From Sphingopyxis sp. (lineage in GTDB: Bacteria > Pseudomonadota > Alphaproteobacteria > Sphingomonadales > Sphingomonadaceae), in NCBI RefSeq assembly GCF_016793825.1, contig NZ_JAEULM010000019.1, positions 62,001 to 126,000 on the forward strand: 64,000 nucleotides of DNA. The letters are read 5' to 3'. The translations under genes were made by a program, and so were the position numbers. The notes below the pieces were generated by a model that saw nothing but the letters and a program-made list of their open reading frames with translations, was not told the DNA's origin and did not search any database. This document shows positions 47,502 to 56,386 of this stretch, in pieces (position 1 is the first letter of the stretch; every line of letters starts with the position of its first letter).

Positions 47502-48346
47502 TGCGACTGTTCCATATCAGCGACCTGCATTTCGGACTCGAGGATCGCCGCGCGCTGGCGTGGTTTGCCGAATGCGTCCGGGTCGAGTGTCCGGCTGCGG
47601 TGATGATTACCGGCGACCTGACGATGCGCGCGCGCAGCCACGAGTTCGCGGCGGCCTGCGCGTGGATCGAAGCACTGGATGCTCCGGTGACCGTCGAGGT
47701 CGGCAACCATGACCTGCCCTATTTCAACCCGTTCGCGCGCTTCTTCCGACCCTACGCCCGCATTCGCGGGATCGAACGGCTTGTCGAACGCGAGCTCGAT
47801 CTCGCGGGACTTGCAGTAGTGCCGCTCAAGACCACCGCACGCGCACAATGGCGGCTCGACTGGTCCAAAGGCTGGGTGACACAGAGCGCACTGGCCAGGA
47901 CGCTCGCCGCGATCGACGCGCTGCCCGCCGGAACCGTCACGCTCGTGACCGCGCACCATCCGCTGGTCGAGGCGGGAACGAAAGGTCGTGCCCTCACGCG
48001 CGGCGGCGAACGCGCGCTGACCGAACTCGCGCGACGCGGGGTTGCGGCAGTTCTGACAGGTCATGTGCATGACGCCTTCGACCTGGTGAAGGAGACGCCC
48101 GCCGGGCCGATCCGCATGATCGGCGCCGGTACGCTGTCGCAGCGGATCCGTTCGACGCCTCCCGGCTTCAACGAGCTCCTGATTGCCGGCCACGGAATTG
48201 ACGTCCGTGTTCGCAATCTCGGCCATGTCGCGACTCCCGACATGCAGATCGACGACGTGCCACCCGACGCGCTGCCGCCGCGCGCGCCGGGCGATCCCGT
48301 CGCGCCCGTCGGCACTATACCGCCGGTCGATCCACCGGTGCATTGA
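47501..48346 (+). CDS. Calcineurin-like metallophosphoesterase
   Basis: A 281-residue enzyme with all motifs of the family: H-I-S-D-L-H-F-G (5-12), G-D-L-T, G-N-H-D-L-P, A-H-H-P and G-H-V-H-D. Two metals bind these residues. It is directly coupled to the lipid kinase gene, which suggests removal of a phosphate or diphosphate from a lipid or nucleotide-linked intermediate. The C-terminal 40 residues are Pro/Asp-rich and probably disordered. Confidence 0.9.
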   Translation: MRLFHISDLHFGLEDRRALAWFAECVRVECPAAVMITGDLTMRARSHEFAAACAWIEALDAPVTVEVGNHDLPYFNPFARFFRPYARIRGIERLVERELDLAGLAVVPLKTTARAQWRLDWSKGWVTQSALARTLAAIDALPAGTVTLVTAHHPLVEAGTKGRALTRGGERALTELARRGVAAVLTGHVHDAFDLVKETPAGPIRMIGAGTLSQRIRSTPPGFNELLIAGHGIDVRVRNLGHVATPDMQIDDVPPDALPPRAPGDPVAPVGTIPPVDPPVH

Positions 48347-48395
48347 CGCCGGTCCGCTTCCCGTTAGGTTGCAACAAAAAACGGGGTGAGGAACC

Positions 48396-49490
48396 ATGCT
48401 GACCAAAGGCGACGATTTCCCGCTGCACCAGTCCAGCGAACCGATCGCGTTCGCCGGCACGGACCGCAACTTCTACGACCGCTATTTCTTCAACGGCTAT
48501 AGCCCCGACGGCTCGGTCTTCTTTGCCGCGGCGATGGGTTTCTATCCGCAGCTCGGCGTTGTCGACGCCAGCTTTTGCGTGCTTGCGGGCGGCGTACAAT
48601 ATAATCTTCGCGCCAGCCGACGATCGGGAGGCGAGCGGCTCGACCTGTCGGTCGGGCCGATAACGGTCAGCATCGACGTCCCGCTCGAGGTGGTGACGCT
48701 GCACATCGCGCCGAACGAGGGGCCACTCACCGCGGAGCTGACCTTCACGGGCCGCCACTTCCCGATCGAGGAACCGCGCTTTATCCGCCGCAACGGTACC
48801 CGGCTGTTCATGGACTATACGCGCATGACGCAGAACGGCCGGTGGGCCGGCTGGCTGGCCGTCAACGGACGGCGCGTCGATGCCGGCAGCGACTGGTCCG
48901 GGACGCGCGACCGCAGTTGGGGCGTTCGCCCGGTCGGCGCCAGCGAGCCGCAGCCGCCACCCGAGGGGAATTTCAACCAATTCTTCTGGCTCTGGACGCC
49001 CTGCAATTTCGGCGACCGTTCGCTCTTCTTTCACAGCAACGACGACGGCGCCGGCAACCCGTGGAATCGCCGGGCAGTGATCGCCGCGGATGATGGCGGT
49101 GTTGAACGGCATTTCGATGCGGCGACCTTTACCGCAGACTGGCAAGCACGGTCGCGGCGGATCGCGACGATGACCGCAGACCTTGGGGCCGGCCGGTCGT
49201 TGACCCTGACCCCAACCGGCCCCGTGTTCGCGATGAGCGGGCTCGGCTATACGCATCCGGTCTGGGGTCACGGCCTCGACCACGGTCCCGAGGTGGCGGT
49301 TTCGCATGACAGCATGGCCGAGGCGGAGCGCGACTGGGGCAACCCGCTCGCAATGCATGTCCAGGCTTTCGTTACCGCCGATCTGGCCGACGGCGACGGC
49401 GTGCATCGCGGGGTAGGCATCCTCGAACAATTATTCGTCGGTCCGCACACGCCCACGGGCCTCGCCGGCCTGATGGACCCCGCGCCTTGA
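48396..49490 (+). CDS. AttH/lipocalin-like conserved protein
   Basis: A 364-residue soluble protein of beta-rich composition, with no signal peptide. W-S-G-T-R-D-R-S-W-G-V-R-P-V-G in the middle recalls the AttH/CrtC-like lipocalin folds found near lipid or steroid genes in sphingomonads and mycobacteria. I recognise no catalytic motif. The stop codon overlaps the TTG start of the phosphotransferase-like gene (TTGA), so the two work together. Confidence 0.65.
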   Translation: MLTKGDDFPLHQSSEPIAFAGTDRNFYDRYFFNGYSPDGSVFFAAAMGFYPQLGVVDASFCVLAGGVQYNLRASRRSGGERLDLSVGPITVSIDVPLEVVTLHIAPNEGPLTAELTFTGRHFPIEEPRFIRRNGTRLFMDYTRMTQNGRWAGWLAVNGRRVDAGSDWSGTRDRSWGVRPVGASEPQPPPEGNFNQFFWLWTPCNFGDRSLFFHSNDDGAGNPWNRRAVIAADDGGVERHFDAATFTADWQARSRRIATMTADLGAGRSLTLTPTGPVFAMSGLGYTHPVWGHGLDHGPEVAVSHDSMAEAERDWGNPLAMHVQAFVTADLADGDGVHRGVGILEQLFVGPHTPTGLAGLMDPAP

Positions 49491-50530
49491 GCTTTCCGAC
49501 GTCGCCGGACGCCATGTCGTCCGCCTGGCTGGCCGGCGCGCTTGATCGGCCGGCTGCCGCACTGCGCGGCTTTACCGCCAGCAAGGTCGGCACCGGACAG
49601 ATGTGCGACAGCTTCCGCCTCACGCTCGATTGGGTTGACGGTGTCGAAGCCCCGGCCAGCGTCGTTGCCAAATGCCCGAGCCACGACGAGGCGAGCCGCA
49701 ACATCGCAAAGCTCACCGGCACCTATGTCAAGGAAGTAAACTGGTATCGCGAACTCGCGGCGGGCAGCGGTGTGGCCGCGCCGCATTGTCATCATGCTGA
49801 CATCGCCGATGACGACGTCGACTTCGTCCTGATCCTGTCCGACCTCGCGCCGGCGCGACAGGGGGATCAGCTTGCCGGTCTGGGGCTGGCAGGGCTCGTC
49901 CCGTGCATCGACGCCGCGGCTGGGTTGCATGCGCTGCTGTGGAACGACCCCCGGCTCGATACGCTACCCTGGCTTGCGCGGGACAATGGCGACGTGATCC
50001 GCGCGCTCTTTCCGCAGCTCTATCTCGGCTTTCGCGAACGCTATGCAGGGCGGCTTGCTCCCGACGTCCTCGACCTCGGTGCCGGGATCATCGATCGGCT
50101 CGATGCCTACCTCACACGCCAGACCGCGGCACGGACGATCGTCCACGGCGACCTTCGCATCGACAACATCCTCTTTGCGCCCGATGGCACCCAATGTTGG
50201 CTCGTCGACTGGCAGACGCTGGGGCGCGGCAGCGGGGCGTCCGATCTTGCCTATCTTGTCGGCACCAGCATCGCCGACCCGTTCGAGCGCGCGGCCGCCG
50301 ACCGCCCCGCCTTCGACCACTGGATCGCCGCTCTCCGACAACGCGGCATCGAACCCGATGCGGCGTCGCTGTGGACCGACTATCGCATCGGCGCGCTGAG
50401 CGGCTATTTCATGGCGGTGTTTGCCTCGATGAGCGTCGAGCGCACGGAACGTGGCGATGAAATGTTCGCGGTGATGGCCGAACGCCCCGCCCGACAGGCT
50501 CTGGGGCTCGGAAGCCTCGACCTGCTATAG
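49487..50530 (+). CDS. APH-like phosphotransferase family protein
   Basis: A 347-residue kinase-fold protein. The catalytic loop is V-H-G-D-L-R-I-D-N-I-L, and L-V-D-W-Q-T-L-G-R-G gives the metal-binding Asp of the DFG position. This matches the aminoglycoside phosphotransferase / ecdysteroid-kinase-like superfamily. The acceptor is likely a lipid, sterol or other alcohol. Start is TTG sharing bases with the upstream stop; the ATG at 49514 is a possible alternative start. Confidence 0.8.
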   Translation: MSFPTSPDAMSSAWLAGALDRPAAALRGFTASKVGTGQMCDSFRLTLDWVDGVEAPASVVAKCPSHDEASRNIAKLTGTYVKEVNWYRELAAGSGVAAPHCHHADIADDDVDFVLILSDLAPARQGDQLAGLGLAGLVPCIDAAAGLHALLWNDPRLDTLPWLARDNGDVIRALFPQLYLGFRERYAGRLAPDVLDLGAGIIDRLDAYLTRQTAARTIVHGDLRIDNILFAPDGTQCWLVDWQTLGRGSGASDLAYLVGTSIADPFERAAADRPAFDHWIAALRQRGIEPDAASLWTDYRIGALSGYFMAVFASMSVERTERGDEMFAVMAERPARQALGLGSLDLL

Positions 50531-50569
50531 GAAAACCCGGTTTAAGGGCACGTTTACCGTTGATTATCT

Positions 50570-51565
50570 ATGATGGCGCGCATGGAACCGTCATCAAACT
50601 CGGTGGTTATCGCAAGCTGGGTGTCACCGACGCTCACGATGATGGGCGTGCTGTTCGCTCTCGGACTGACGCTGCGTTTCGCCGTGCCGCGCGGCCGGAC
50701 CCGGCCCGTGCGTGCGCGGGTGCTGTTGCGGGCGCTGTTGCCTCGGCGGATCATCGCCAGCACGTCGGGCCGCTCCGATATTGCCTGGTTCGTTTTCAAC
50801 ACCTTCTTCTTTACGAGCACCTTCGGCTGGGCGATCTGGTCCGGGGGATGGTATGCTTCGAAGCTTTCGATCGTCTTCGACAAATGGTTCGGACCGGGAC
50901 CCTTGTTCTCGGTACCGGCGTGGGTCGCCACGCTGGTGATGACCTCCATGCTCTTCGTGGCGTATGAGTTCGCCTATTGGCTGAACCACAGCCTCAGCCA
51001 CCGCGTCGGCTGGATGTGGCAGTTCCACAAGGTTCATCACACTGCCGAATCGCTGACCCCGCTCACCAATTATCGCGTCCACCCGATCGACACGATCATC
51101 TTTTATAATATGGCGGCGGCGTGCGGCGGTCTGGCCATGGTCGTGGCGATGCATCTGTTCGGCGATGCGACACCGGGATATTTCCAGTATGCGCTCAACA
51201 CGCTGACCTTCTTTGTCAGCATCTTGTTCGTCCATTTGCAGCATACGCATCTGTGGATAAGCTTTTCAGGGCGCGCCGGGCGCTGGCTGCTGAGCCCCGC
51301 GCACCACCAGATCCACCATTCGGTGCATCAGCACCATCATGATCGCAATTTCGGATCGACGCTGGCCATATTCGATCGCCTGTTCGGGACGCTTCACCTT
51401 CCTACCGCTCAGCGGGAAAAACTCCGCTTCGGCGTCGATGGCATCGATTATGATCCGCACAGCATCCACGGCGCAACGCTGCTTCCCTTCGTCGATGCCG
51501 CGCGCAGCCTCTCCCCGGACAGGCAGACGCGCCCGGCGGAACCCGCAACGCAACCCGCGAACTGA
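50570..51565 (+). CDS. Sterol desaturase / fatty acid hydroxylase family protein
   Basis: A 331-residue membrane protein with four or more helices and the di-iron histidine motifs: H-S-L-S-H (H-x3-H), F-H-K-V-H-H and H-H-Q-I-H-H. A His-rich V-H-Q-H-H-H-D-R-N-F-G follows the last. Such enzymes insert oxygen into fatty acids, sterols or carotenoids; the substrate here is unknown. It lies 39 bases after the phosphotransferase gene and probably shares its transcription unit. Confidence 0.9.
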   Translation: MMARMEPSSNSVVIASWVSPTLTMMGVLFALGLTLRFAVPRGRTRPVRARVLLRALLPRRIIASTSGRSDIAWFVFNTFFFTSTFGWAIWSGGWYASKLSIVFDKWFGPGPLFSVPAWVATLVMTSMLFVAYEFAYWLNHSLSHRVGWMWQFHKVHHTAESLTPLTNYRVHPIDTIIFYNMAAACGGLAMVVAMHLFGDATPGYFQYALNTLTFFVSILFVHLQHTHLWISFSGRAGRWLLSPAHHQIHHSVHQHHHDRNFGSTLAIFDRLFGTLHLPTAQREKLRFGVDGIDYDPHSIHGATLLPFVDAARSLSPDRQTRPAEPATQPAN

Positions 51566-51582
51566 CCATAATCGCGCGCATG

Positions 51583-51613
51583 AAAAAGGGCGGCCCGTTT
51601 CCGGACCGCCCTT
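51583..51613 (-). terminator. Intrinsic terminator of rplM-rpsI
   Basis: Read on the minus strand, AAGGGCGG and CCGCCCTT flank a stem (with one mismatch and three more pairs) closed by a GAAA tetraloop, and a T5 stretch is formed by the stem end plus the following bases. It lies 28 bases after the rpsI stop. This is a textbook rho-independent terminator. Confidence 0.85.
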
Positions 51614-51641
51614 CCCTTCTCCGCCCGTCGGCGGAAGAATC

Positions 51642-52139
51642 TTAGCGCTTCGAGAACTGGAAGCTGCGGCGGGCCTTCGCCTTGCCGTACTTCTTACGCT
51701 CGACCGCGCGGCTGTCGCGGGTCAGGAAGCCAGCCGACTTCACGGCGCTCCGCAGCGTCGGTTCGAAACGGGTCAGGGCCTGCGCAATGCCATGCAGCAC
51801 GGCGCCCGCCTGGCCCGACAGGCCGCCGCCCTTGACGGTCGCGACAATGTCATAGCTTCCAACGCGATCGGTCAGACCGAACGGCTGGTTGATGACGAGA
51901 CGCAGCGTCGGACGCGCGAAGTAAACTTCCTGGTCGCGGCCGTTGACGGTGATCTTGCCCGTGCCGGGCTTCAGCCACACGCGGGCAACGGCATCCTTGC
52001 GGCGGCCGGTCGCATAGGCGCGGCCCTGCTTGTCGACGATCTTCTCACGCAGCGGGGCGTCGGAAATCGGAGTTGCGACAGTGCCTTCGACGGCGCCGGC
52101 GAGATCCTTGAGATCGGTCATGGTCTGTTCGTCAGCCAT
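51642..52139 (-). CDS. rpsI: Ribosomal protein S9
   Basis: A 165-residue S9. The conserved [13 protein letters not shown] and the C-terminal tail [11 protein letters not shown], whose end reaches the ribosomal P site, are present. An N-terminal extension of about 30 residues is usual in alphaproteobacteria. The ATG overlaps the rplM stop by one base. Confidence 0.98.
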   Translation of the reverse strand: MADEQTMTDLKDLAGAVEGTVATPISDAPLREKIVDKQGRAYATGRRKDAVARVWLKPGTGKITVNGRDQEVYFARPTLRLVINQPFGLTDRVGSYDIVATVKGGGLSGQAGAVLHGIAQALTRFEPTLRSAVKSAGFLTRDSRAVERKKYGKAKARRSFQFSKR

Positions 52140-52618
52140 TATGCACCCACCTTGTTCTTGCGGTTCATCGACGCGACGTCGATCACTTCGGGGCTCTGCC
52201 CTTCGTGCGGATGTTCGGTGCCTGCGAAGATGCGCAGATTGCGCATCTGCTGGCGGCCGAGCGGGCCACGCGGGATCATGCGTTCAACGGCCTTTTCAAG
52301 CACGCGCTCCGGGAAACGGCCTTCCAGAACCTTGGCAGGGCTGGTTTCCTTGATGCCGCCGGCATAGCCGGTGTGCTTGTAATAGCGCTTGTCGGCCATC
52401 TTGTTGCCGGTGAACGCCACCTTTTCCGCATTGATGACGATGACATTGTCACCGCAATCGACGTGCGGGGTGAACGACGGCTTGTGCTTGCCGCGCAGGA
52501 TGTTGGCGATGATCGTTGCGACACGGCCCACGACGAGACCGTCGGCGTCGATCAACACCCATTTCTTTTCGACCGTACCGGCATTCGCCGACTGGGTCGT
52601 CTTGGTCAGCGCCTTCAT
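52139..52618 (-). CDS. rplM: Ribosomal protein L13
   Basis: A 159-residue L13 with the family segments [25 protein letters not shown] and [18 protein letters not shown]. Forms the usual rplM-rpsI operon. A near-perfect ribosome-binding site (AAGGAGG on the minus strand, 52627-52633) sits eight bases before the ATG, which decides the start over longer readings. Confidence 0.98.
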   Translation of the reverse strand: MKALTKTTQSANAGTVEKKWVLIDADGLVVGRVATIIANILRGKHKPSFTPHVDCGDNVIVINAEKVAFTGNKMADKRYYKHTGYAGGIKETSPAKVLEGRFPERVLEKAVERMIPRGPLGRQQMRNLRIFAGTEHPHEGQSPEVIDVASMNRKNKVGA

Positions 52619-52728
52619 GATGGCGACCTCCTTGACAGATATGGACCGGAGTCGCCGGAACCAGGCCGGCCACCCCGAAACAAACACGCCGCCTGTCCCG
52701 AACGGACGAAGCGGCGCTTCGGAGCGGG

Positions 52729-52757
52729 CCAATGGCGAAAGCGACGCCGAAAGTCAA
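52729..52757 (-). promoter_or_regulatory. Possible rplM promoter
   Basis: On the minus strand TTGACT (52757-52752) and the weak hexamer CATTGG (52734-52729) are spaced 17 bases. This would give a leader of about 100 bases ahead of rplM. The -10 element is poor, so confidence is low. Confidence 0.35.
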
Positions 52758-52783
52758 CTATCGTGCGGCTTTCCTGACGGGTA

Positions 52784-53566
52784 TTATGATACCTCGCCGT
52801 TCGACACAGCAGGGTCGAGCGCCCTGACGCGCTCTTCGACCAGCGTCCGTCCGCCCGTCGCGGTCCCCATCCAGCTCTGCCGCCGTTCGGCCATGACAAG
52901 TCCCGTCACCGTGTCGACCGTCCAGCTCAGGTCAATCTCCAGCGGCTGGGGCCCCGCAGCTCCAGCCTTCTGGCGTCTCGAGATCGTCTTCAGCGTGCCG
53001 ACCTGTTCGACCGTGACGCCCTCGCCCGCCAGCGGCAGCGTAGCAGCGTGCGCGACAAGCGCCCGAATGTCCGATGTCGCGAGCTTGTCACGCTCGGCAG
53101 CGGGCAGGCTGGCGAGGATATCCGCCATTTGCCGCGCCTCGGGCTGCCCCGAGCCCGCCCCGACATCGTGCGCACTGCCCAACACACGCTGCCAGAGACC
53201 ATCGGGATCGACCAGATCGATGCGACTGCCGTCGGGCGCAACGAGATAGGTCATTGGCTGGCCGACGAGCGGCTGAAGCAACTTCGCCACCATATGGGCA
53301 AGCTCGGGCCGCGCGTCCGATTCGACACTTTGCAAGGTCGCGACAAGCTGGACGCCGCGCCCGACGCGATTCCACCGAAGCGCATAGACGATCGCATAGC
53401 TTGCCATGCTGCCATCGCGGGCCAGGCGTCGCGTCGTGACGCGATAGGTCATCGGCCGATCAATCGGTGGCGCAAATTGCGCGGGCAATAGGGCCACCGT
53501 GGCCGGCGGCGGAGCCACCACGGCGGGCTCTGCCACAGCGACCAGCAACAGCGCGATACCGATCAA
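52784..53566 (-). CDS. Exported protein of unknown function downstream of ctaA
   Basis: A 260-residue protein starting at a TTG that overlaps the ctaA stop codon (TTGA). The first 17 residues (I-G-I-A-L-L-L-V-A-V-A-E-P) form a signal peptide. The rest is beta-rich with a Tyr-rich N-terminal half and ends in a V-L-D-P-A region. No family is recognised. The tight coupling suggests a role in respiratory assembly, but there is no direct evidence. The alternative longer frame would overlap ctaA by 90 bases. Confidence 0.6.
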   Translation of the reverse strand: MIGIALLLVAVAEPAVVAPPPATVALLPAQFAPPIDRPMTYRVTTRRLARDGSMASYAIVYALRWNRVGRGVQLVATLQSVESDARPELAHMVAKLLQPLVGQPMTYLVAPDGSRIDLVDPDGLWQRVLGSAHDVGAGSGQPEARQMADILASLPAAERDKLATSDIRALVAHAATLPLAGEGVTVEQVGTLKTISRRQKAGAAGPQPLEIDLSWTVDTVTGLVMAERRQSWMGTATGGRTLVEERVRALDPAVSNGEVS

Positions 53567-54588
53567 GTCGCCGAACGTCCCAGACGATGGAGCGACGCCG
53601 CCGCCACCGCGACGAGGACGGCGCCCGTCACCTGATGCGACACCGCGATCCACATCGAGACGCCGGTGATCACCGTCAGGATGCCCAGCGTCATCTGCGC
53701 CGCAACGACCAGAAGCAACAGCGTTGCCTCCGTCCGTTCACCCCGACGCCGGAGTGTGCCAGCCAGCAGGATCAGCGCCAGCGCCGCGATCCACGACCAC
53801 CAGCGGTGGAGGAAATGGATCAGGAAGGGATCGTTGGTGATCGCGAACCATGTGCCGTTCGACCAGTCGATGCCCTCGGGTACGAAATGACCGTTCATGC
53901 CGGGCCAGGTGCTCGCGACATAGCCCGCATTGAGCCCCGCGACCCACGCCCCGAGCAGAAGCTGGACGAACAGGATCGCGACGATCGCCATGGCCGCCCC
54001 CGTCAGCCGCGCCGGGCGCGCACCGGGATCGCGTGCAAGAGCGCCAAGGTCGCGCGCCGTCCAGACGAGACCCGCGAGCAGAAAGAGCGCGGTAAGCAGA
54101 TGCGTAGCAAGCCGGAAATGGCTGACGTCGGTTCGGTATTCGAGCCCGGAGGCAACCATCCACCAACCGATCGCACCCTGCAACCCGACGAGCGCGGCGA
54201 GCGCGAACAGCCGCCAGCCATAGCCCTGCGGAATCGCGCGACGCCAGGCGTACCAGGCGAACGGCACCAGCAGCGCCATGCCGACCAGCCGGCCAAGGAT
54301 GCGGTGCAGCCATTCCCAGAAAAAGATCGCCTTGAACCCATCGATCGTCATGCCGAGGTTGATCGCCTTATATTCGGGGATCTGCTTGTACTTGTCGAAC
54401 GCGGCCTGCCATCCCGCTTCGGTCAGCGGCGGCAGCACGCCCGACACGGGTTTCCACTCGGTGATCGAAAGGCCCGATTCGGTCAGGCGCGTGATACCGC
54501 CGACGGCGACGACGCCGATCACCAGCAGCGCGACCGCCCACAGCCAGCGGGCCAGCGCGGCGGGGCGGGGAGAGGAAGCTTTCGTCAT
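53563..54588 (-). CDS. ctaA: Heme A synthase (COX15/CtaA)
   Basis: A 341-residue membrane protein with eight helices. The heme-ligand histidines are in E-W-L-H-R-I-L-G, H-F-R-L-A-T-H, H-F-L-H-R-W-W-S-W and the final S-H-Q-V-T-G. It converts heme O to heme A for cytochrome aa3 oxidases. It is the alphaproteobacterial COX15 form. It stands without ctaB or cox structural genes nearby. The ATG is chosen by the first membrane helix position. Confidence 0.95.
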   Translation of the reverse strand: MTKASSPRPAALARWLWAVALLVIGVVAVGGITRLTESGLSITEWKPVSGVLPPLTEAGWQAAFDKYKQIPEYKAINLGMTIDGFKAIFFWEWLHRILGRLVGMALLVPFAWYAWRRAIPQGYGWRLFALAALVGLQGAIGWWMVASGLEYRTDVSHFRLATHLLTALFLLAGLVWTARDLGALARDPGARPARLTGAAMAIVAILFVQLLLGAWVAGLNAGYVASTWPGMNGHFVPEGIDWSNGTWFAITNDPFLIHFLHRWWSWIAALALILLAGTLRRRGERTEATLLLLVVAAQMTLGILTVITGVSMWIAVSHQVTGAVLVAVAAASLHRLGRSAT

Positions 54589-54684
54589 CGCCCGCCCTAT
54601 CGGCGCTCGCCGCGCGATAGGCAAGAGCCCGAAGCGGGCGGGAAATTCATGGCGGCGTCAGCTATGCGCTGATAAGCCGCCGCG

Positions 54685-55674
54685 ATGCGGCTCCTTTCGC
54701 TCTCGATCGCAATCCTGTCCGCAATCGGGCCGGCAAGCATCAGCCCCGCCTTGGCATCATCGGGCGATTCCGCCTATCCAACGCTCGCGGCGCTCGAAAC
54801 CCGCGTGGCGACGATCGGCTTCCGGTTGACGACGGCCAACGCCGGATGGTGCGCCGCCCGGCAGCCGCAGTTCGGGTGGTTGTGGGGCGACCTTCGGCTC
54901 TACGACGCGACGGATCGGGCAGCGGCGCGCGCCGCCTATCACACCGGTGATGACGATGCCGTCTTTGTCGCAGCCGTAGCCCCCGGTTCGCCGGCCGCCG
55001 TCGCCGGCGTGATCACCGGCACGCCGGTAGTCACAATCGGCGACGCGGCGGCGCCGCGCGGCGAAACGGACGCACCGTTCGCCCGCATTACGGCGGTCGA
55101 AAGGCTGTTCGCAGCGCGGCTGCCGCAATCGCCGGTCCGGATATCGGACGGCGGGAAAGCGATCGACATCACGCCCGTCGCCGGCTGCGTAAGCGATTTT
55201 CGTGTCGAAGCGATCGACCGGCCGATGGGGGTCGCCGATGGCCGGCTGGTGCTGATCAGCAAGGGCCTCGCCGAATTCGCCACGAACGATGAGGATCTTG
55301 CTGCCGCGATCGCGCACGAACTTGCGCATAATGTCCTGCGCCACCGCGCACGGCTCGACGCCGCCGGGGTCGACCGTGGTCTCGGCAAGCAATTCGGCCG
55401 CAACGCGCGGCTGTTCAAACAGACCGAAGTCGAAGCCGACCGGTTGTCGGTGTGGCTGCTCGCCGGTGCAGGATATGATCCACAGGCGGCGGTCCGCTTC
55501 TGGACCCGCTTCGGCCAACGCAAGGGCAAACCACTGTTTCAGGCGAGCACGCATCCGCGCTGGCAGGACCGGGTCGCCTTGTTCGAGGCCGAAATCCGCG
55601 ACATCGATGCCGCGCGCACGGCGGGACGACCGCTCGATCCGCCCTTGATTGCCGCCGCGCCGCCCTTGGAATAG
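54685..55674 (+). CDS. Exported M48-type metallopeptidase with PDZ domain
   Basis: A 329-residue protein with a signal peptide (cleavage near A-L-A-S, residue 25). A PDZ-like domain (about 90-165, with V-A-P-G-S-P-A-A-V-A-G) precedes the zinc motif H-E-L-A-H (211-215) and the distant ligand E-V-E-A-D (Glu 250). The PDZ before the protease is the reverse of common chaperone-protease order. A role in periplasmic quality control is plausible. The natural substrate is unknown. Confidence 0.82.
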   Translation: MRLLSLSIAILSAIGPASISPALASSGDSAYPTLAALETRVATIGFRLTTANAGWCAARQPQFGWLWGDLRLYDATDRAAARAAYHTGDDDAVFVAAVAPGSPAAVAGVITGTPVVTIGDAAAPRGETDAPFARITAVERLFAARLPQSPVRISDGGKAIDITPVAGCVSDFRVEAIDRPMGVADGRLVLISKGLAEFATNDEDLAAAIAHELAHNVLRHRARLDAAGVDRGLGKQFGRNARLFKQTEVEADRLSVWLLAGAGYDPQAAVRFWTRFGQRKGKPLFQASTHPRWQDRVALFEAEIRDIDAARTAGRPLDPPLIAAAPPLE

Positions 55675-55728
55675 TGCGCGGGCGCCTTATCTAAAAGCAT
55701 CCCTTCCCCCATTTCGAGGATCGACGCC

Positions 55729-56265
55729 ATGACCCGTGAAACCGCGATTTTTGCCGGAGGCTGCTTCTGGTGTACCGAAGCGGTGTTCCAGTCGCTCGCC
55801 GGGATCGACAGCGTCGAAAGCGGTTATATCGGCGGTACGCTCCCCAACCCTACCTACAAGCAGGTATGCGGCGGCGACACCGGCCATGCCGAAGCGATCC
55901 GGATCACCTATGATCCCGCGGTGATATCCTACGGCGACCTGCTCGACGTGCATTTCGCGACGCACGACCCGACGACGCTCAACCGCCAGGGCAATGACGT
56001 CGGCACGCAGTACCGCAGCACGATCTTTCCGCTGGACGATGCGCAGGCAGAAGCCGCGCGCGCCGGCATCGAGCGCGCCGGCGCCGACCGGCCAGCACCC
56101 GTCGTGACGACCATCGAGCCCGCATCGACCTGGTATCCGGCCGAAGATTATCATCAGGCCTATTGGGACGGCGAAGGCCAGCGCAATCCCTATTGCATGG
56201 CGTCGATCCCGCCAAAGCTGACGAAACTGCGCAAGGGGTTTGCCGACCGGCTGCGCGCCGAATGA
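55729..56265 (+). CDS. msrA: Peptide methionine sulfoxide reductase MsrA
   Basis: A 178-residue MsrA. The catalytic cysteine is Cys 12 in G-G-C-F-W-C-T-E, followed by Y-I-G-G-T and the D-T-G-H-A-E-A segment and Y-P-A-E-D-Y-H-Q-A-Y. It reduces methionine-S-sulfoxide in proteins. No signal peptide, so it acts in the cytoplasm. The next operon (yfiRNB) follows after 121 bases. Confidence 0.96.
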   Translation: MTRETAIFAGGCFWCTEAVFQSLAGIDSVESGYIGGTLPNPTYKQVCGGDTGHAEAIRITYDPAVISYGDLLDVHFATHDPTTLNRQGNDVGTQYRSTIFPLDDAQAEAARAGIERAGADRPAPVVTTIEPASTWYPAEDYHQAYWDGEGQRNPYCMASIPPKLTKLRKGFADRLRAE

Positions 56266-56386
56266 CGCCTCCCTTGTCCGGGCGGCTGTTGCAATTTGGC
56301 CGCATGACGCCACTTTTCCTTGACTTTGGGGCAGTTTAGACTAGCGGACGCCGCCTTCCGGGAGCAGGATCAATGCCCGGAAGCAG

